Positions 16,660 to 26,387 are shown, numbered from the stretch's first letter. The stretch is 64,000 nt of DNA from Xylanimonas protaetiae (GCF_004135385.1 NZ_CP035493.1:1240001-1304000); one strand, 5' to 3'. Numbers and translations: made by a program. Notes: a model not told the origin generated them from the letters alone.

Positions 16660-17655
16660 GTGAAGAAGTTCGTCAACGACCCCAAGCAGTTCGTGCCCCA
16701 GATGCTCCAGGGCCTCGCCCTCGCCAACCCCGACACCCTGACCTACGTGCCGGACTACAACCTCATCATGCGCAAGGACGCCCCCCGCGACGGCAAGGTG
16801 TCGATCGTGCAGGGCTCGGGCTCGGGGCACGAGCCGGCGCACGTCATGACGGTCGGCAAGGGCATGCTCGACGCCGCCTGCCCGGGCGACGTGTTCAGCG
16901 CCCCGCCCATGGACTACGTGTACGAGACGGCGAAGCTGCTCGCCTCGCCCGCCGGCGTGCTGCTGCTCGTCAACAACTACACGGGCGACCGGATGGCTTT
17001 CGAGATGGCGTCCGAGCTGGCCGAGGCCGACGGCCTCAAGGTCAAGACGCTGTTCATCGACGACGACGTCGCCGTCCAGGACTCGACCTACACCGTCGGG
17101 CGCCGTGGCGTGGCGGGCAACTTCTTCGTGATGAAGGCCGTGGGCGCGGCCGCCGAGGAGGGCGCCGACCTCGACGAGCTCATCCGGGTCGGGGAGAAGG
17201 TCAACTCCGTGACCCGCACGATGGGCCTGGCCCTGACGCCGTGCACGCCGCCCGCCAAGGGCTCGCCGCTCTTCGAGCTGCCCGAGGACGAGATCGAGAT
17301 CGGCGTCGGCATCCACGGCGAGCCGGGCCGCCGGCGCGGCAAGCTCGGCACCGCGGACGAGATGCTGGCCGAGATCCTCGAGCCCGTCGTCAAGGACCTG
17401 CCGTTCTCGTCGGGCGACCGGGTCGCGCTCATGATCAACGGCCTGGGCGGCACACCCATCAGCGAGCTCTACCTGCTCTACGGGCGCGCGCACCAGCAGC
17501 TCACCGACCGCGGGATCGAGATCGGCCGCAGCTACGTGGGCGAGTACTGCACGTCGCTCGACATGGCGGGGGCGTCGATCACGCTGGTCCGGCTCGACGA
17601 CGAGATCGAGCGGTTGCTCGCGGCGCCCGCGGAGATCGGGGTGCGGATCTTCTGA
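16660..17655 (+). CDS. dhaK: Dihydroxyacetone kinase substrate-binding subunit DhaK
   Basis: A 331-residue Dak1/DhaK domain. GSGSGHEPAH contains H57, and GVGIHGEPG contains H219, which aligns with the His that binds the carbonyl of dihydroxyacetone covalently. Together with DhaL it would phosphorylate dihydroxyacetone or another short ketose. The GTG start is preceded by GAGGAG at 6-nt spacing. It is last in the aldolase operon and follows DhaL after 19 nt. The order dhaL-dhaK is reversed relative to E. coli. Confidence 0.93.
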   Translation: MKKFVNDPKQFVPQMLQGLALANPDTLTYVPDYNLIMRKDAPRDGKVSIVQGSGSGHEPAHVMTVGKGMLDAACPGDVFSAPPMDYVYETAKLLASPAGVLLLVNNYTGDRMAFEMASELAEADGLKVKTLFIDDDVAVQDSTYTVGRRGVAGNFFVMKAVGAAAEEGADLDELIRVGEKVNSVTRTMGLALTPCTPPAKGSPLFELPEDEIEIGVGIHGEPGRRRGKLGTADEMLAEILEPVVKDLPFSSGDRVALMINGLGGTPISELYLLYGRAHQQLTDRGIEIGRSYVGEYCTSLDMAGASITLVRLDDEIERLLAAPAEIGVRIF

Positions 17656-17707
17656 GTTCACCCACCACCGGCCCAGGACGCGGTTCGGAACGCCGTCGGC
17701 ACGCCGT

Positions 17708-17713
17708 TAACCT
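17708..17713 (+). promoter_or_regulatory. -10 box of the GrpB-like gene
   Basis: TAACCT ends 6 nt before the ATG at 17720, with a weak TTCGGA 18 bp further upstream. A leaderless transcript is inferred. Confidence 0.5.
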
Positions 17714-17719
17714 GCGGGT

Positions 17720-18331
17720 ATGCCCACTCGTGAGCAGATCGTCACCTTCCTCGACGACACCCCGCCGGACCCCGCGACGTCGCCGTGGGTGGCCGGGCGA
17801 GGCCCCGAGCGGGGCGTCGAGATCGCCGAGCCCGACGACGTCTGGGCCACCTGGTACCTGGACGTCGTCGCCCACGTGCGCGGGGCGCTCGGGCTGCGCG
17901 TGCTCGGGCTCCAGCACGTGGGGTCGACGTCGGTGCGCGGCCTGCCCGCCAAGCCGGTCGTCGACGTCGACCTGACCGTGGCCGACCCGGACGACGAGGA
18001 CGCCTACGTGCCCGCCCTGGAGCGGGCGGGGTTCGTGCTGCACGTCCGCGAGCCGTGGTGGTACGGCCACCGCCTGCTGCGCCACCCCGCGCCGCGCGCG
18101 AACCTGCACGTGTTCGGCCCCGACTCGCCGGAGGTGTGGCGCCACCGCCTGTTCCGCGACTGGCTGCGCGGCAACCCGGACGACCGCGCGCTCTACGCGC
18201 GCGTCAAGCGGGAGGCCGCGGCCGCGACGAACGACGCGGACGAGGACGGCACGGCGTACAACCGCCGCAAGCACGCCGTGGTCCGGGAGATCTACGCCCG
18301 CGCGTTCGCCGCCGCCGGGCTGACGGGCTGA
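17720..18331 (+). CDS. GrpB-family (UPF0157) nucleotidyltransferase-fold protein
   Basis: A 203-residue protein with the GrpB signature HVGSTSVRGLPAKPVVDVDL, which contains the GS and DxD elements of the nucleotidyltransferase fold, and the C-terminal YNRRKHAVV. Members are stand-alone or fused to dephospho-CoA kinase; most are uncharacterised. The 3' end overlaps the convergent pxpBC gene by 40 bp. Confidence 0.85.
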   Translation: MPTREQIVTFLDDTPPDPATSPWVAGRGPERGVEIAEPDDVWATWYLDVVAHVRGALGLRVLGLQHVGSTSVRGLPAKPVVDVDLTVADPDDEDAYVPALERAGFVLHVREPWWYGHRLLRHPAPRANLHVFGPDSPEVWRHRLFRDWLRGNPDDRALYARVKREAAAATNDADEDGTAYNRRKHAVVREIYARAFAAAGLTG

Positions 18332-19962
18332 CCGGCCCGCACGAACCGCACCCGCGCACCCGTCGGGAGCTGCCCCAGCAGGGGCAGGTCCGCGGTCACG
18401 ACGACCGCGACCGGCGGGTAGCCGCCCGTCACCGGGTGGTCCGGGAGGAACAGGATCGGCTGCCCGTTCGGCGGGACCTGCACGGCGCCCGTGACCATGC
18501 CCTCGCTCGGCAGCTCGGCGTCGGCGTGGGTCGCCGCGCGCCGCAGCGGCTCGCCGGCGAGCCGGACCCCCACCCGGTCCGCGAGCGCCGTCACCTCCCA
18601 GTCCTGCCCGGTGAGGGTGGCGACGCCGTCGTCGAACCAGTCGTCGTGCGGCCCGGCGACGACGCGCAGCGTCGTGGTGCGCCCGGCGGCGGGGAGCGTC
18701 CCCGGGTCCGGTGCGCCGACGTCGCCGGTGTCGACGGCGGCGGCGACGTCGGTGCCGGCGGGGAGCGTCGCGCCCGCGGCGAGGCGGGGCGGCCCGACGA
18801 GGCCGAGCGTGTCCGTCGCCCGGCTGCCGAGGGTGGCGGGCAGGTCGAGCCCGCCGCGTACCGCGAGGTAGGTGCGCCGGCCGCGGGCGGGGGCGCCGAG
18901 CGTGAGCGTGTCGCCGCCGCGGAGGACGAAGGGGACGCCGAAGGGGGCCGTCGCGCCGGGCTCGGCGCCGGACCGCGCCCGCTCGACGCGCGCGGCGGAC
19001 GGGGCGCCCGCGAGCGCGACGACGACGTCGCCGCGCGCCCGGACGTGCAGCCCGCCCTCCGTCTCGACGGCGGCCGCCCCGGGGCGGTTCCCGACGGCGC
19101 GGTTGGCGGCCCGGAGGCTGCGGGGGTCGGCCGCCCCGGACTGCCCGACGCCCAGGTGCGCGACGCCGGGACGGCCCAGGTCCTCGACGACGGTCCCGAC
19201 GCCGGCCGCGACGACGGCGAGCGCCCGGGCTGCGGGGGCGCGGTCGCTCGGCCCGGCCCCCGCCGGCACGGGTGCCTCCGCTGGTCCGGGTGTTCCCGCC
19301 GCCCCCGGCCCGCGCACCTCGACGCCCGCGGCGGCCACCTGGACGAAGCGCACCTCGTCGCCCGGCTCCCACAGGGCGGGCGGGGTGCGGTCCGCGTCCC
19401 AGACGGCGGCGTCCGTGCGGCCCACGAGCTGCCAGCCGCCGGGGCTGACGCGCGGGTAGACCCCCGCGTACGGGCCGGCGAGCGCCACGGAGCCCGCCGG
19501 CACGCGCGTGCGCGGCGACGTCAGGCGGGGAACGTGCGGCCAGTCCAGCGGCCCGCCGCCGGCGGCGTCCGCGCACGTCAGGTAGGCGAACCCGGGGGCG
19601 AACCCCATGAACCCGACCGTCCACCGGGCGGCCGTGTGCCGGCGCACCAGCTCCTCGGGCGACCACCCGAGCAGGGCGGCCAGCGGCGCGAGGTCCGCGC
19701 CGTCGTACACGGTGGGGACCGCGACGACGCGGGCGGCGACGTCGTCGGGCCGCACGAGGGGGAGCGCGCGCAGCGCGGCGGCGAGCGCGGGCGCCGTGAC
19801 CACGTGCGGGCGGAACGGGACCAGGAGGGTGCGCGCGCCGGGCACGGGCTCCTCGACGCCGGGGACCGGGCGTGCGGCGAGCGCGGCGCGCAGCGCGGTC
19901 GCCTCGGCGAGGTCGGCGAGCTCGACGAGGAGCGCCGCGTCGCCCGCGGGAAGGATGCGCAC
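18292..19962 (-). CDS. 5-oxoprolinase subunits B and C, fused (PxpB-PxpC)
   Basis: A 556-residue fusion. Residues 1 to about 220 are PxpB-like (KipI/allophanate-hydrolase subunit 1, with MGFAPGFAYL and SPGGWQLVG). Residues about 245-556 are PxpC-like (KipA/subunit 2, with LGRPGVAHLGVGQSG and LPSEGMVTGAVQVPPNGQP). With PxpA it would hydrolyse 5-oxoproline (pyroglutamate) to glutamate using ATP. A Gly/Pro/Ala-rich linker joins the halves. The GTG start is 3 nt after the pxpA stop, so the two form one operon. Confidence 0.9.
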   Translation of the reverse strand: MRILPAGDAALLVELADLAEATALRAALAARPVPGVEEPVPGARTLLVPFRPHVVTAPALAAALRALPLVRPDDVAARVVAVPTVYDGADLAPLAALLGWSPEELVRRHTAARWTVGFMGFAPGFAYLTCADAAGGGPLDWPHVPRLTSPRTRVPAGSVALAGPYAGVYPRVSPGGWQLVGRTDAAVWDADRTPPALWEPGDEVRFVQVAAAGVEVRGPGAAGTPGPAEAPVPAGAGPSDRAPAARALAVVAAGVGTVVEDLGRPGVAHLGVGQSGAADPRSLRAANRAVGNRPGAAAVETEGGLHVRARGDVVVALAGAPSAARVERARSGAEPGATAPFGVPFVLRGGDTLTLGAPARGRRTYLAVRGGLDLPATLGSRATDTLGLVGPPRLAAGATLPAGTDVAAAVDTGDVGAPDPGTLPAAGRTTTLRVVAGPHDDWFDDGVATLTGQDWEVTALADRVGVRLAGEPLRRAATHADAELPSEGMVTGAVQVPPNGQPILFLPDHPVTGGYPPVAVVVTADLPLLGQLPTGARVRFVRAGQPVSPAAANARA

Positions 19963-19965
19963 GCC

Positions 19966-20733
19966 TCACGCCCCGGGGGCGAACGCGGCGAGGCGCACCC
20001 CGGCCTCGCGCAGCGCGGCGCGGAGCGCGCGGGCCGTCGTCACCGCGCCGGGGGAGTCGCCGTGCACGCAGATCGAGTCGGCCGCGACGGCGACGAGCGT
20101 CCCGTCGACCGCCTCGACGACGCCCTCGGTCACGAGCCGCACCATCCGGCCGGCCACGAGCACGGGGTCGTGCAGCACGGCGCCGGGGTCGCGGCGGGGC
20201 ACGAGCGTCCCGGCGGGCGTGTAGGCCCGGTCGGCGAACGCCTCGGCCGCCGTCGGCAGCCCGTGCTCGGCCGCCGCGGCCAGCGCGACCGACCCCGGCA
20301 GCCCGAGCATCACGAGCGACGGGTCCACCGCCGCGACGGCCGCCGCGACGTCGTGCGCGACGCGCTCGTCGCCCTGCGCGGTGTTGTAGAGCGCCCCGTG
20401 CGGCTTCACGTACCGCACGACGGTCCCCTCGGCGGCGGCGAGCCCTGCGAGCGCCCCCAGCTGGTAGATCACGTCCGCCTGGAGCTCTGCGCCGGGGACG
20501 TCCATCGCGCGCCGCCCGAACCCCGCCAGGTCGCGGTACCCCACGTGCGCCCCGACGACGACGCCGCGCTCCGCGGCGAGCCGCACGGTGCGGCGGATCC
20601 CGGCCGGGTCGCCCGCGTGGAACCCGCAGGCGATGTTGGCGCTCGAGACGACGTCGAGCATCGCCTCGTCGTCACCGAGCGTCCAGCGACCGAACCCTTC
20701 ACCCAGGTCCGCGTTGAGATCGACCGTGACCAT
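19966..20733 (-). CDS. pxpA: 5-oxoprolinase subunit A (PxpA, LamB/YcsF family)
   Basis: A 255-residue LamB/YcsF protein. The start [14 protein letters not shown], then [23 protein letters not shown] and [10 protein letters not shown] are the family landmarks. It activates pyroglutamate with ATP and works with PxpB and PxpC, which follow in one fused gene. The ATG at 20733 is chosen because the domain begins immediately; the frame is open upstream without homology. The damage-repair role (spontaneously formed oxoproline) is established for this enzyme family. Confidence 0.92.
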   Translation of the reverse strand: MVTVDLNADLGEGFGRWTLGDDEAMLDVVSSANIACGFHAGDPAGIRRTVRLAAERGVVVGAHVGYRDLAGFGRRAMDVPGAELQADVIYQLGALAGLAAAEGTVVRYVKPHGALYNTAQGDERVAHDVAAAVAAVDPSLVMLGLPGSVALAAAAEHGLPTAAEAFADRAYTPAGTLVPRRDPGAVLHDPVLVAGRMVRLVTEGVVEAVDGTLVAVAADSICVHGDSPGAVTTARALRAALREAGVRLAAFAPGA

Positions 20734-21000
20734 GGACCCAGTGTGCCCGCCCGGCCTGCCGCGAGGGGCCGGACCTGGCACCTGACTTGCGCGTTCGCCG
20801 CCCGCGCGGCGCCCGGGCGGCGGCGGGTCCGGCCCCGGCCCCGGGCGTCCACCGGATGAAGCATGAGTGAACTCAGCGCCTCCGGGCTGGCATCTGGCGC
20901 AGCGGCGGCACACAGTGGGAGTCGGTGCCTGTCGCCTCCGACGCCGGCGGCTGTGCGAGTATGCGCGAGCACCTGCAAGGCCGCCCGGAAGGTTGTGTCT

Positions 21001-23002
21001 GTGACTGCGAAGCCCCGTCCCGTGCTGACGTCGCCCCCCAGCGGCGGTGGCCGCCCCGCGACGCGCCGGGCGGTCGCCGGGCTGGCCGCGGGGATCCTCG
21101 CCGCGGGCGTGCTCGGCGGGACCGCCGCCAGCGGCCTCCCCGGCACCTCGGGCGACGGCGCTCTCGACGGGACGGCGCTCGCGGCCGCCGCCCCCCGCGC
21201 GGACGCCCCGCTGTCGATCGGCCGCGTGGGCGGGTCGCTGACCTCCACCCCGCAGACGCTCGACCAGATCTTCGCCCTCCTCGCGCGCGCCGAGCACGCC
21301 GCCCACGACAGCGGTCGGCAGATCACCCCGGCGATCAGCCAGGCGGCGGCCGAGCTCGGCATGCTGCTCACCACGTACCTCGCGCAGCAGGACCCCGCGG
21401 GGGCGGCCGCGCCGGCCCCGGAGGGCTTGGTCCTGGAGGAGCCGGTGCCCGGCCCGGCGGTGCTGGCGCCCGTCGCGCCCGCGACGCCGGACCCGGCTGA
21501 GCCCGGCGTCCCGGCCGAGCAGGCCGACCAGGCTCCGGTCGGCGCCGAGGGTGCGACGCAGACCGACCACGTCGTCGCCGAGGCCCCCGTCCCCGCGGAT
21601 CCCGCCCAGCCCGACCCGGCGCCCGCGGACCTGCCCGACGCGGGCGAGACCCCGCCCGAGACGTCCGGCGCGCCCGTGCCGCCCCGGCCGAGGCCCCCGG
21701 CGTCGTCGCGCCGCAGGCGGACCTCGCGCCCGACCCCGCGCCCGCCGACGAGCCCGTCCCCGCGCCCGACCCCGCCACGTCCGCCGACGAGCAGCCGGAG
21801 GTCACCTTCGACGACGTCGTGCTCGCCGCGATGCGCCTGGCCACGCTGCTCGACTCCGAGGGCGCCTACCGCGTCGCCGTCCTCGCGGCGCCGCTCAGCC
21901 CCGGCGCCACGCCCCTGACGACGATGCTGCGCGACGCCGTCGCGCAGTACGGGACCAGCACCGCCGGGTACGCGAACGGCCGCATCCCGGCCGACGTGCT
22001 GTGCCCGCTCCCGTTCGCCCCCGGCCACCGGCTGCGCTGCGACGCCGCCGCCCAGCTCGTCGCCCTGGACGCGGCGTTCGAGGCACGCTTCGGGCGCCCG
22101 ATCCCGATGACCGACTCGTACCGCACGTTCGAGACGCAGGTCGCCCTGAAGATCCAGAAGCCGCACCTGGCCGCGACGCCGGGCAACTCGATGCACGGCT
22201 GGGGGCTGGCCGTCGACCTCTCCGCCCCATCAGCTCCGGGACGTCGCCGGAGTACCTGTGGCTGCGGCTCAACGGCCCGGAGTACGGCTGGGACAACCCC
22301 TCCTGGGCGCGCCTCGACGGCGCGAAGCCGGAGCCGTGGCACTTCGAGTTCTTCGCCGGCGGCCCGATCCCGAACCGCGCGCTGTCGCCCGCCGACGTCG
22401 CGCTGTTCCGCGCGGCCAGCGCCGCGCCGGGCGGCCAGACGTCCGCGACGACGCCGGGTGCGGTCCCGACGACGCCGGCCGACCCGACGCAGCCGGTCGC
22501 CGACCCGACGCAGCCGGCGGACGTGCCGACCCCGGCCGACCCGTCCGCGACCCCGTCGCCCGCGCCGAGCGAGTCCCCGACGCCGGGAGAGACGCCGACG
22601 CCGGACGAGACGCCGGCCGACCCGGCACCGAGCACCACCCCGGACCCGGCCCCGACCGAGGACCCGGCACCGACGCCCGCACCGACGCCCAGCGACGACC
22701 CGGCGCCGTCGCCCACGGAGAACCCGACGCCGTCGCCCACGCTGGACCCGTCGCCCAGCACGACGCCCGACCCGACCCCGTCGCCGACGCCCGACCCGAC
22801 GCCCGCCCCGTCTCCGGAACCGTCCGGCACCCCCGCGCCGACCCCCGCCCCGTCGCCGTCCCCGGAGCCCGCGGTGACCCCGGAGCCGACGACGACGCCG
22901 TCCCCCGCCACGTCTCAGGACCCCGACCCCGAGGGCGACCCCGGCGTCGACCCGGCCTCGTCTCAGGCGCCGGCGGACCCGTCGGCGGACCCCGCGTCCT
23001 GA
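21001..23002 (+). pseudogene. M15 (VanY-like) D-Ala-D-Ala carboxypeptidase, two apparent frameshifts
   Basis: The product reads as one protein only across three frames. It has an N-terminal signal/anchor ([18 protein letters not shown]), a Pro/Ala-rich region, then the peptidase (DSYRTFETQ; zinc ligands in SMHGWGLAVDL and EPWHFEF), and a long Pro/Thr/Ser tail of PTPDP-like repeats. Both frame changes are -1: near the C4 run 21682-21685 and the C4 run 22225-22228. Adding one C at each site restores continuous domain sequence, including VDLSAPISSG. The GTG at 21001 has GGAAGG 8 nt upstream. It trims peptidoglycan stem peptides outside the cell. Whether it is truly broken or a base-calling artefact is open. 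Confidence 0.75.
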
Positions 23003-23140
23003 GGACGGCGGGCGGCGCCCGCTCCGACTGAGGGCGACACCACGCCCTTCGACCCTGGACGTGACCGCCGGGAAGAGGGAATAGTCGGTTCGACGCAGGG
23101 CGACCGCCGGCGCGAGCCGGCGACGGGCGGAAGCGGAGAC

Positions 23141-23505
23141 ATGGACCTCGAGCAGACGGAGCAGCGCACGGCGACGGGTTCCGGCATCGCGTGCCGGACC
23201 ACCGCGGAGGGCACCCTCGTGACCCTCTGGGGCGAGGTCGACGCCGCGCTGCGCGAGGCCGCGAGCGAGGTCATGGCGATGCTCGCCGTGCACTCGGGGG
23301 CGTCCCGGTGGTCATCGAGGCCAAGGACGTCACGTTCATCGACTCCTCCGGCGTGGCCTTCATCCTCCAGGTCTACGTGCTGGGCCAGGAGACGGGCACG
23401 CCCGTGAGCCTGCGCGACCCGTCCGACGCGGTCACCGAGGTGCTCGACATGGTCGGCATCGGCGGGCGCATCCCCGTGGTCCACGAGTCGGGCGACGAGT
23501 CCTGA
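23141..23505 (+). pseudogene. STAS-domain anti-sigma-factor antagonist, apparent frameshift
   Basis: The first half (residues 1-54, through VTLWGEVDAALREA) and the second half (VVIEAKDVTFIDSSGVAFIL to ESGDES) are in different frames. The join is a -1 change in the G5 run at 23296-23300; one extra G gives an intact STAS domain of about 121 residues. DSSG holds the serine that partner kinases phosphorylate in SpoIIAA/RsbV proteins. No kinase or sigma-B-type gene is adjacent. It precedes an LmeA-like gene with overlapping stop and start. Confidence 0.75.
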
Positions 23506-24221
23506 ACGGCGAGAAGAGGCGGTCCGCGGCGGCGTTCCTCGTCGCGCTGCTGCTGCTGGCGGTCGTCGCCGTCGGCGCCGACCGCGGCGCGGCGTGGGCC
23601 ACGAGCCGCAGCGTGGCGACGGCGGTGCGGCTCGGCGGGACCGGTGTCGTGGACGCGGACGTGCAGATCCACGGGTTCCCGTTCCTCACGCAGCTCGCCG
23701 CCGGCAGCCTGGAGCACGTGTCGGGGTCGCTCGCGGCGGGGTCGTTCGGCGGGTACGCGGTGACCGACGTGACGGTCGACGCCCGCGGCGTCTCGCCGCG
23801 GTCGCCGTGGCGGACGAGCGAGGCGCGTGCCACGGGCGTTGTGGCGTTCGACACGCTCGCCCGGACCGCGTCCGACCGCCTGGACACCGAGGTGACGGTC
23901 GGCGCCGCGCCCGGCGAGCCCGGCGCGCTGACGCTCGGCCTGCCCGTCACGGTGCTCGGCGCGACCGTCGACGTCCGGGCCGTCGTGGTGCCCGACGTCG
24001 TCGACGGGGCGCTCGCGGTGCAGGTCAGGACGGTGTCGCTGGGTGGCCTCGACGTCCCCGTCGGTGCGCTCCCCGGCGGTCTGGGGGACGCCCTGGGTGG
24101 GCTCAGGATCCCCCTGGACCTGCCCGCCGGCGTCACGCTGACCGGCGTGGACGGCGAGCCGGACGGGGTGCGGCTGACGATCGAGGCGCGCGACGTGAGC
24201 CTGGGTGACCTGGCCCGGTAG
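23502..24221 (+). CDS. LmeA-like (DUF2993) membrane-anchored lipid-binding protein
   Basis: A DUF2993 protein: after a hydrophobic anchor (FLVALLLLAVVAVGA) comes the domain with VQIHGFPFLTQLAAG and repeated short beta segments. The relative LmeA of mycobacteria binds phospholipid and helps mature envelope lipoglycans. No ATG, GTG or TTG exists upstream of the anchor in this frame. The first usual start, GTG at 23613, would remove the anchor entirely. A CTG at 23502 overlaps the STAS stop (CTGA) and is the best candidate, giving 239 residues. The start remains uncertain. Confidence 0.7.
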   Translation: MNGEKRRSAAAFLVALLLLAVVAVGADRGAAWATSRSVATAVRLGGTGVVDADVQIHGFPFLTQLAAGSLEHVSGSLAAGSFGGYAVTDVTVDARGVSPRSPWRTSEARATGVVAFDTLARTASDRLDTEVTVGAAPGEPGALTLGLPVTVLGATVDVRAVVVPDVVDGALAVQVRTVSLGGLDVPVGALPGGLGDALGGLRIPLDLPAGVTLTGVDGEPDGVRLTIEARDVSLGDLAR

Positions 24222-24229
24222 ACGTCGCG

Positions 24230-24243
24230 TGCATACTTATGCA
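24230..24243. promoter_or_regulatory. Inverted repeat upstream of the amino-acid binding protein
   Basis: TGCATA and TATGCA are perfect 6-bp arms around CT, 36 bp before the ATG at 24280, in an unusually AT-rich patch. It is probably the promoter/operator of the importer cluster; the regulator is unknown. Confidence 0.4.
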
Positions 24244-24279
24244 TACCGCAGCGAAGTCACCCATTACGGAGCACCACAC

Positions 24280-25167
24280 ATGCGTCAGCGTCCCGTCCTC
24301 GTCCTCGCGACCGCCCTGACGGCGGCCCTCTCCCTCGGCGCCTGCACCTCTGCGTCCCAGGACCTGGGCGGCAGCGCCCCGAGCGCCACGCCCACCGCCG
24401 TGACGAAGGACGCGGCGATCGCCGCGCTCGTCCCGGCCGCCGTCGCCGCGGACGGCAGGCTGACCGTCGGCGCCGACCTGTCGTACGCCCCGCTGGAGTT
24501 CGTCGACGCCGACGGCAAGACCCCCGTGGGCCTCGACGTCGACATCGCCACCGCCGTCGCGAACCTCATGGGCCTGGAGGTCGACATCCAGTCGGCCCAG
24601 TTCGACTCGATCATCCCCGCGATCGGCACGCGCTACGAGGTGGGCATCTCGGCGTTCACGATCACGCCCGAGCGCCTCGACGCCGTGACGATGGTCAGCT
24701 ACTTCAGCGCCGGCTCGCAGCTCGCCGTCCAGGCCGGCAACCCCGCCGGCGTCAACCCCGACGACCTGTGCGGGATGACCGTCGGCGTCCAGACGGGCAC
24801 CGTCCAGCAGACCGAGCTCGAGGAGCTCAGCGCCGCCTGCGCCACGCCCATCCAGATCCTCCCGTACGACTCGCAGGCCACCGTCACCACGAACCTCGTG
24901 GGCGGCAAGCTGCAGGCCATGTACGCGGACTCGCCCATCACCGCCTACGCCGTCGAGCAGGCCGGCGGCGCCCTCGAGACGCTCGGCGAGATCCGGGACG
25001 CCGCGCCCTACGGCGTCGTCGTCGCGAAGGACGACGCCGCGCTCGCCGAGGCCGTCCGCGCCGCGCTCCAGCAGCTCATGGACGACGGCACCCTCGCCGC
25101 CATCGCCGCGCACTGGGGCAACGAGCAGGGCGCCCTGACGACGGCGGAGATCAACCCCGCGCTCTGA
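24280..25167 (+). CDS. Polar amino-acid-binding lipoprotein of an ABC importer (copy 1)
   Basis: A 295-residue family 3 solute-binding protein with lipobox LGAC (Cys22). It has the typical LTVGADLSYAPLEF start and a two-lobed domain with VGVQTGTVQQ. The ATG at 24280 has GGAG at 8-nt spacing. A close paralogue follows 141 bp downstream, and a permease and ATPase complete the system. It captures a polar or charged amino acid outside the membrane; the ligand is not resolved from sequence. Confidence 0.92.
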   Translation: MRQRPVLVLATALTAALSLGACTSASQDLGGSAPSATPTAVTKDAAIAALVPAAVAADGRLTVGADLSYAPLEFVDADGKTPVGLDVDIATAVANLMGLEVDIQSAQFDSIIPAIGTRYEVGISAFTITPERLDAVTMVSYFSAGSQLAVQAGNPAGVNPDDLCGMTVGVQTGTVQQTELEELSAACATPIQILPYDSQATVTTNLVGGKLQAMYADSPITAYAVEQAGGALETLGEIRDAAPYGVVVAKDDAALAEAVRAALQQLMDDGTLAAIAAHWGNEQGALTTAEINPAL

Positions 25168-25308
25168 CCTCGCGCCTCGGCGCGGGTAACGATCTGTGCA
25201 CGGGGGTTTCAGTCCTCGCGCACGGAGCGACACACTAGGTCGGATCGCGCCTCGCCCGAAGCCGCGCCGACCTCGACCACGGACCCCACCAGCCACACGG
25301 AGCCCTTC

Positions 25309-26211
25309 ATGCGTACTCGTCCCGCCCTCTCGGTCGCGTTCGTCGCCGCAGCGACCTTCGCCCTCGGAGCCTGCTCGTCCGCCTCGCAGGAAGGCGGCGA
25401 CGGTGGCAGCACCGGCGGCGGCTTCGACCTCGCGAGCATCGTCAAGAACGACGAGATCGCCGCGCTCGTCCCGGACGCCATCGCCGCGGACGGCAAGCTG
25501 ACCGTCGGGTCCGACCTGACGTACGCCCCCGCGGAGTTCGTCGGCACCGACGGCAAGACCGCCGTCGGCTTCGACATCGACATCATCACGGCCGTCGCGC
25601 AGCTCATGGGCCTGGAGGTCGACGTCCAGTCCTCCGCCTTCGACGCGATCATCCCCAGCATCGGCACGCGCTACGAGGTGGGCATCTCCTCGTTCACCAT
25701 CAACGCCGACCGCCTCCAGACCGTGAACATGGTCAGCTACTTCGACGCCGGCTCGCTGTTCGCCGTCGCGAAGGGCAACCCGGACGGCATCGACCCGCAG
25801 AACCTGTGCGGCGTCACCGTCGGCGTCCAGACGGGCACCGTGCAGCAGGAGGCCCTCGAGGCCGCCCAGGCGGCGTGCGGGGACGACACGATCGACGTCC
25901 TGCCGTTCGAGTCGCAGGCCGACGTCACCACCAACCTCGTGGAGGGCCGCGTCCAGGTCATGTACGCGGACTCGCCGATCACCGCCTACGCCGTCGAGCA
26001 GGCCGGCGGCGACATCGAGACCCTCGGCGAGATCCACGACTCCGCGCCGTACGGCATCGTCGTCGCGAAGGACGACACCGACCTCGCCGAGGCCGTCCGC
26101 GCCGCGCTCCAGCAGCTCATGGACGACGGCGACCTCAAGGCGATCGCCGCGGTGTGGGGCCAGGCCGACGGCGTGCTGAGCACGTCGGAGGTCAACCCCA
26201 GCGTCGGCTGA
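25309..26211 (+). CDS. Polar amino-acid-binding lipoprotein of an ABC importer (copy 2)
   Basis: A 300-residue paralogue of the preceding gene with the same lipobox position (Cys22). Long stretches are nearly identical to copy 1, for example MYADSPITAYAVEQAGG and RAALQQLMDDG, which points to a tandem duplication. The ligand-pocket lobes differ in several residues, so the two may bind different ligands for one permease. A strong hairpin follows directly after the stop codon. Confidence 0.92.
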   Translation: MRTRPALSVAFVAAATFALGACSSASQEGGDGGSTGGGFDLASIVKNDEIAALVPDAIAADGKLTVGSDLTYAPAEFVGTDGKTAVGFDIDIITAVAQLMGLEVDVQSSAFDAIIPSIGTRYEVGISSFTINADRLQTVNMVSYFDAGSLFAVAKGNPDGIDPQNLCGVTVGVQTGTVQQEALEAAQAACGDDTIDVLPFESQADVTTNLVEGRVQVMYADSPITAYAVEQAGGDIETLGEIHDSAPYGIVVAKDDTDLAEAVRAALQQLMDDGDLKAIAAVWGQADGVLSTSEVNPSVG

Positions 26212-26219
26212 CCTGCCCT

Positions 26220-26264
26220 CCCGCGGAGCGCCGCCGCCCGGTCAGGGCGGCGGCGCTCCGCGGG
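26220..26264 (+). terminator. Perfect 20-bp hairpin between binding protein and permease
   Basis: The arms 26220-26239 and 26245-26264 pair over 20 bp with a 5-nt loop (GGTCA). It starts 9 nt after the binding-protein stop and has no T tract. It probably acts as a partial terminator or 3'-end stabiliser that keeps the binding proteins in excess over the membrane components. Confidence 0.75.
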
Positions 26265-26387
26265 CTTCACGCGTCTCCAGGGGCCAGGTTCCTCCGTCTG
26301 CGCCAGGATCCGGCATCCTTGGGGGTGTGGCCCCGAACCCCGCCGGGCGGTCGAGGCCGACCCACGCTCGTCCCAGAAGGAGCGCCC

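Noticed and set aside
18292..19962. Urea amidolyase/allophanate hydrolase instead of 5-oxoprolinase
   Set aside because: The subunit fold is shared, but the adjacent PxpA gene in the same operon and the absence of urea carboxylase and amidase domains favour 5-oxoprolinase.
20734..21000. c-di-AMP (ydaO) riboswitch before the cell-wall peptidase
   Set aside because: The position would fit, but I could not find the conserved paired elements of that riboswitch in this stretch.
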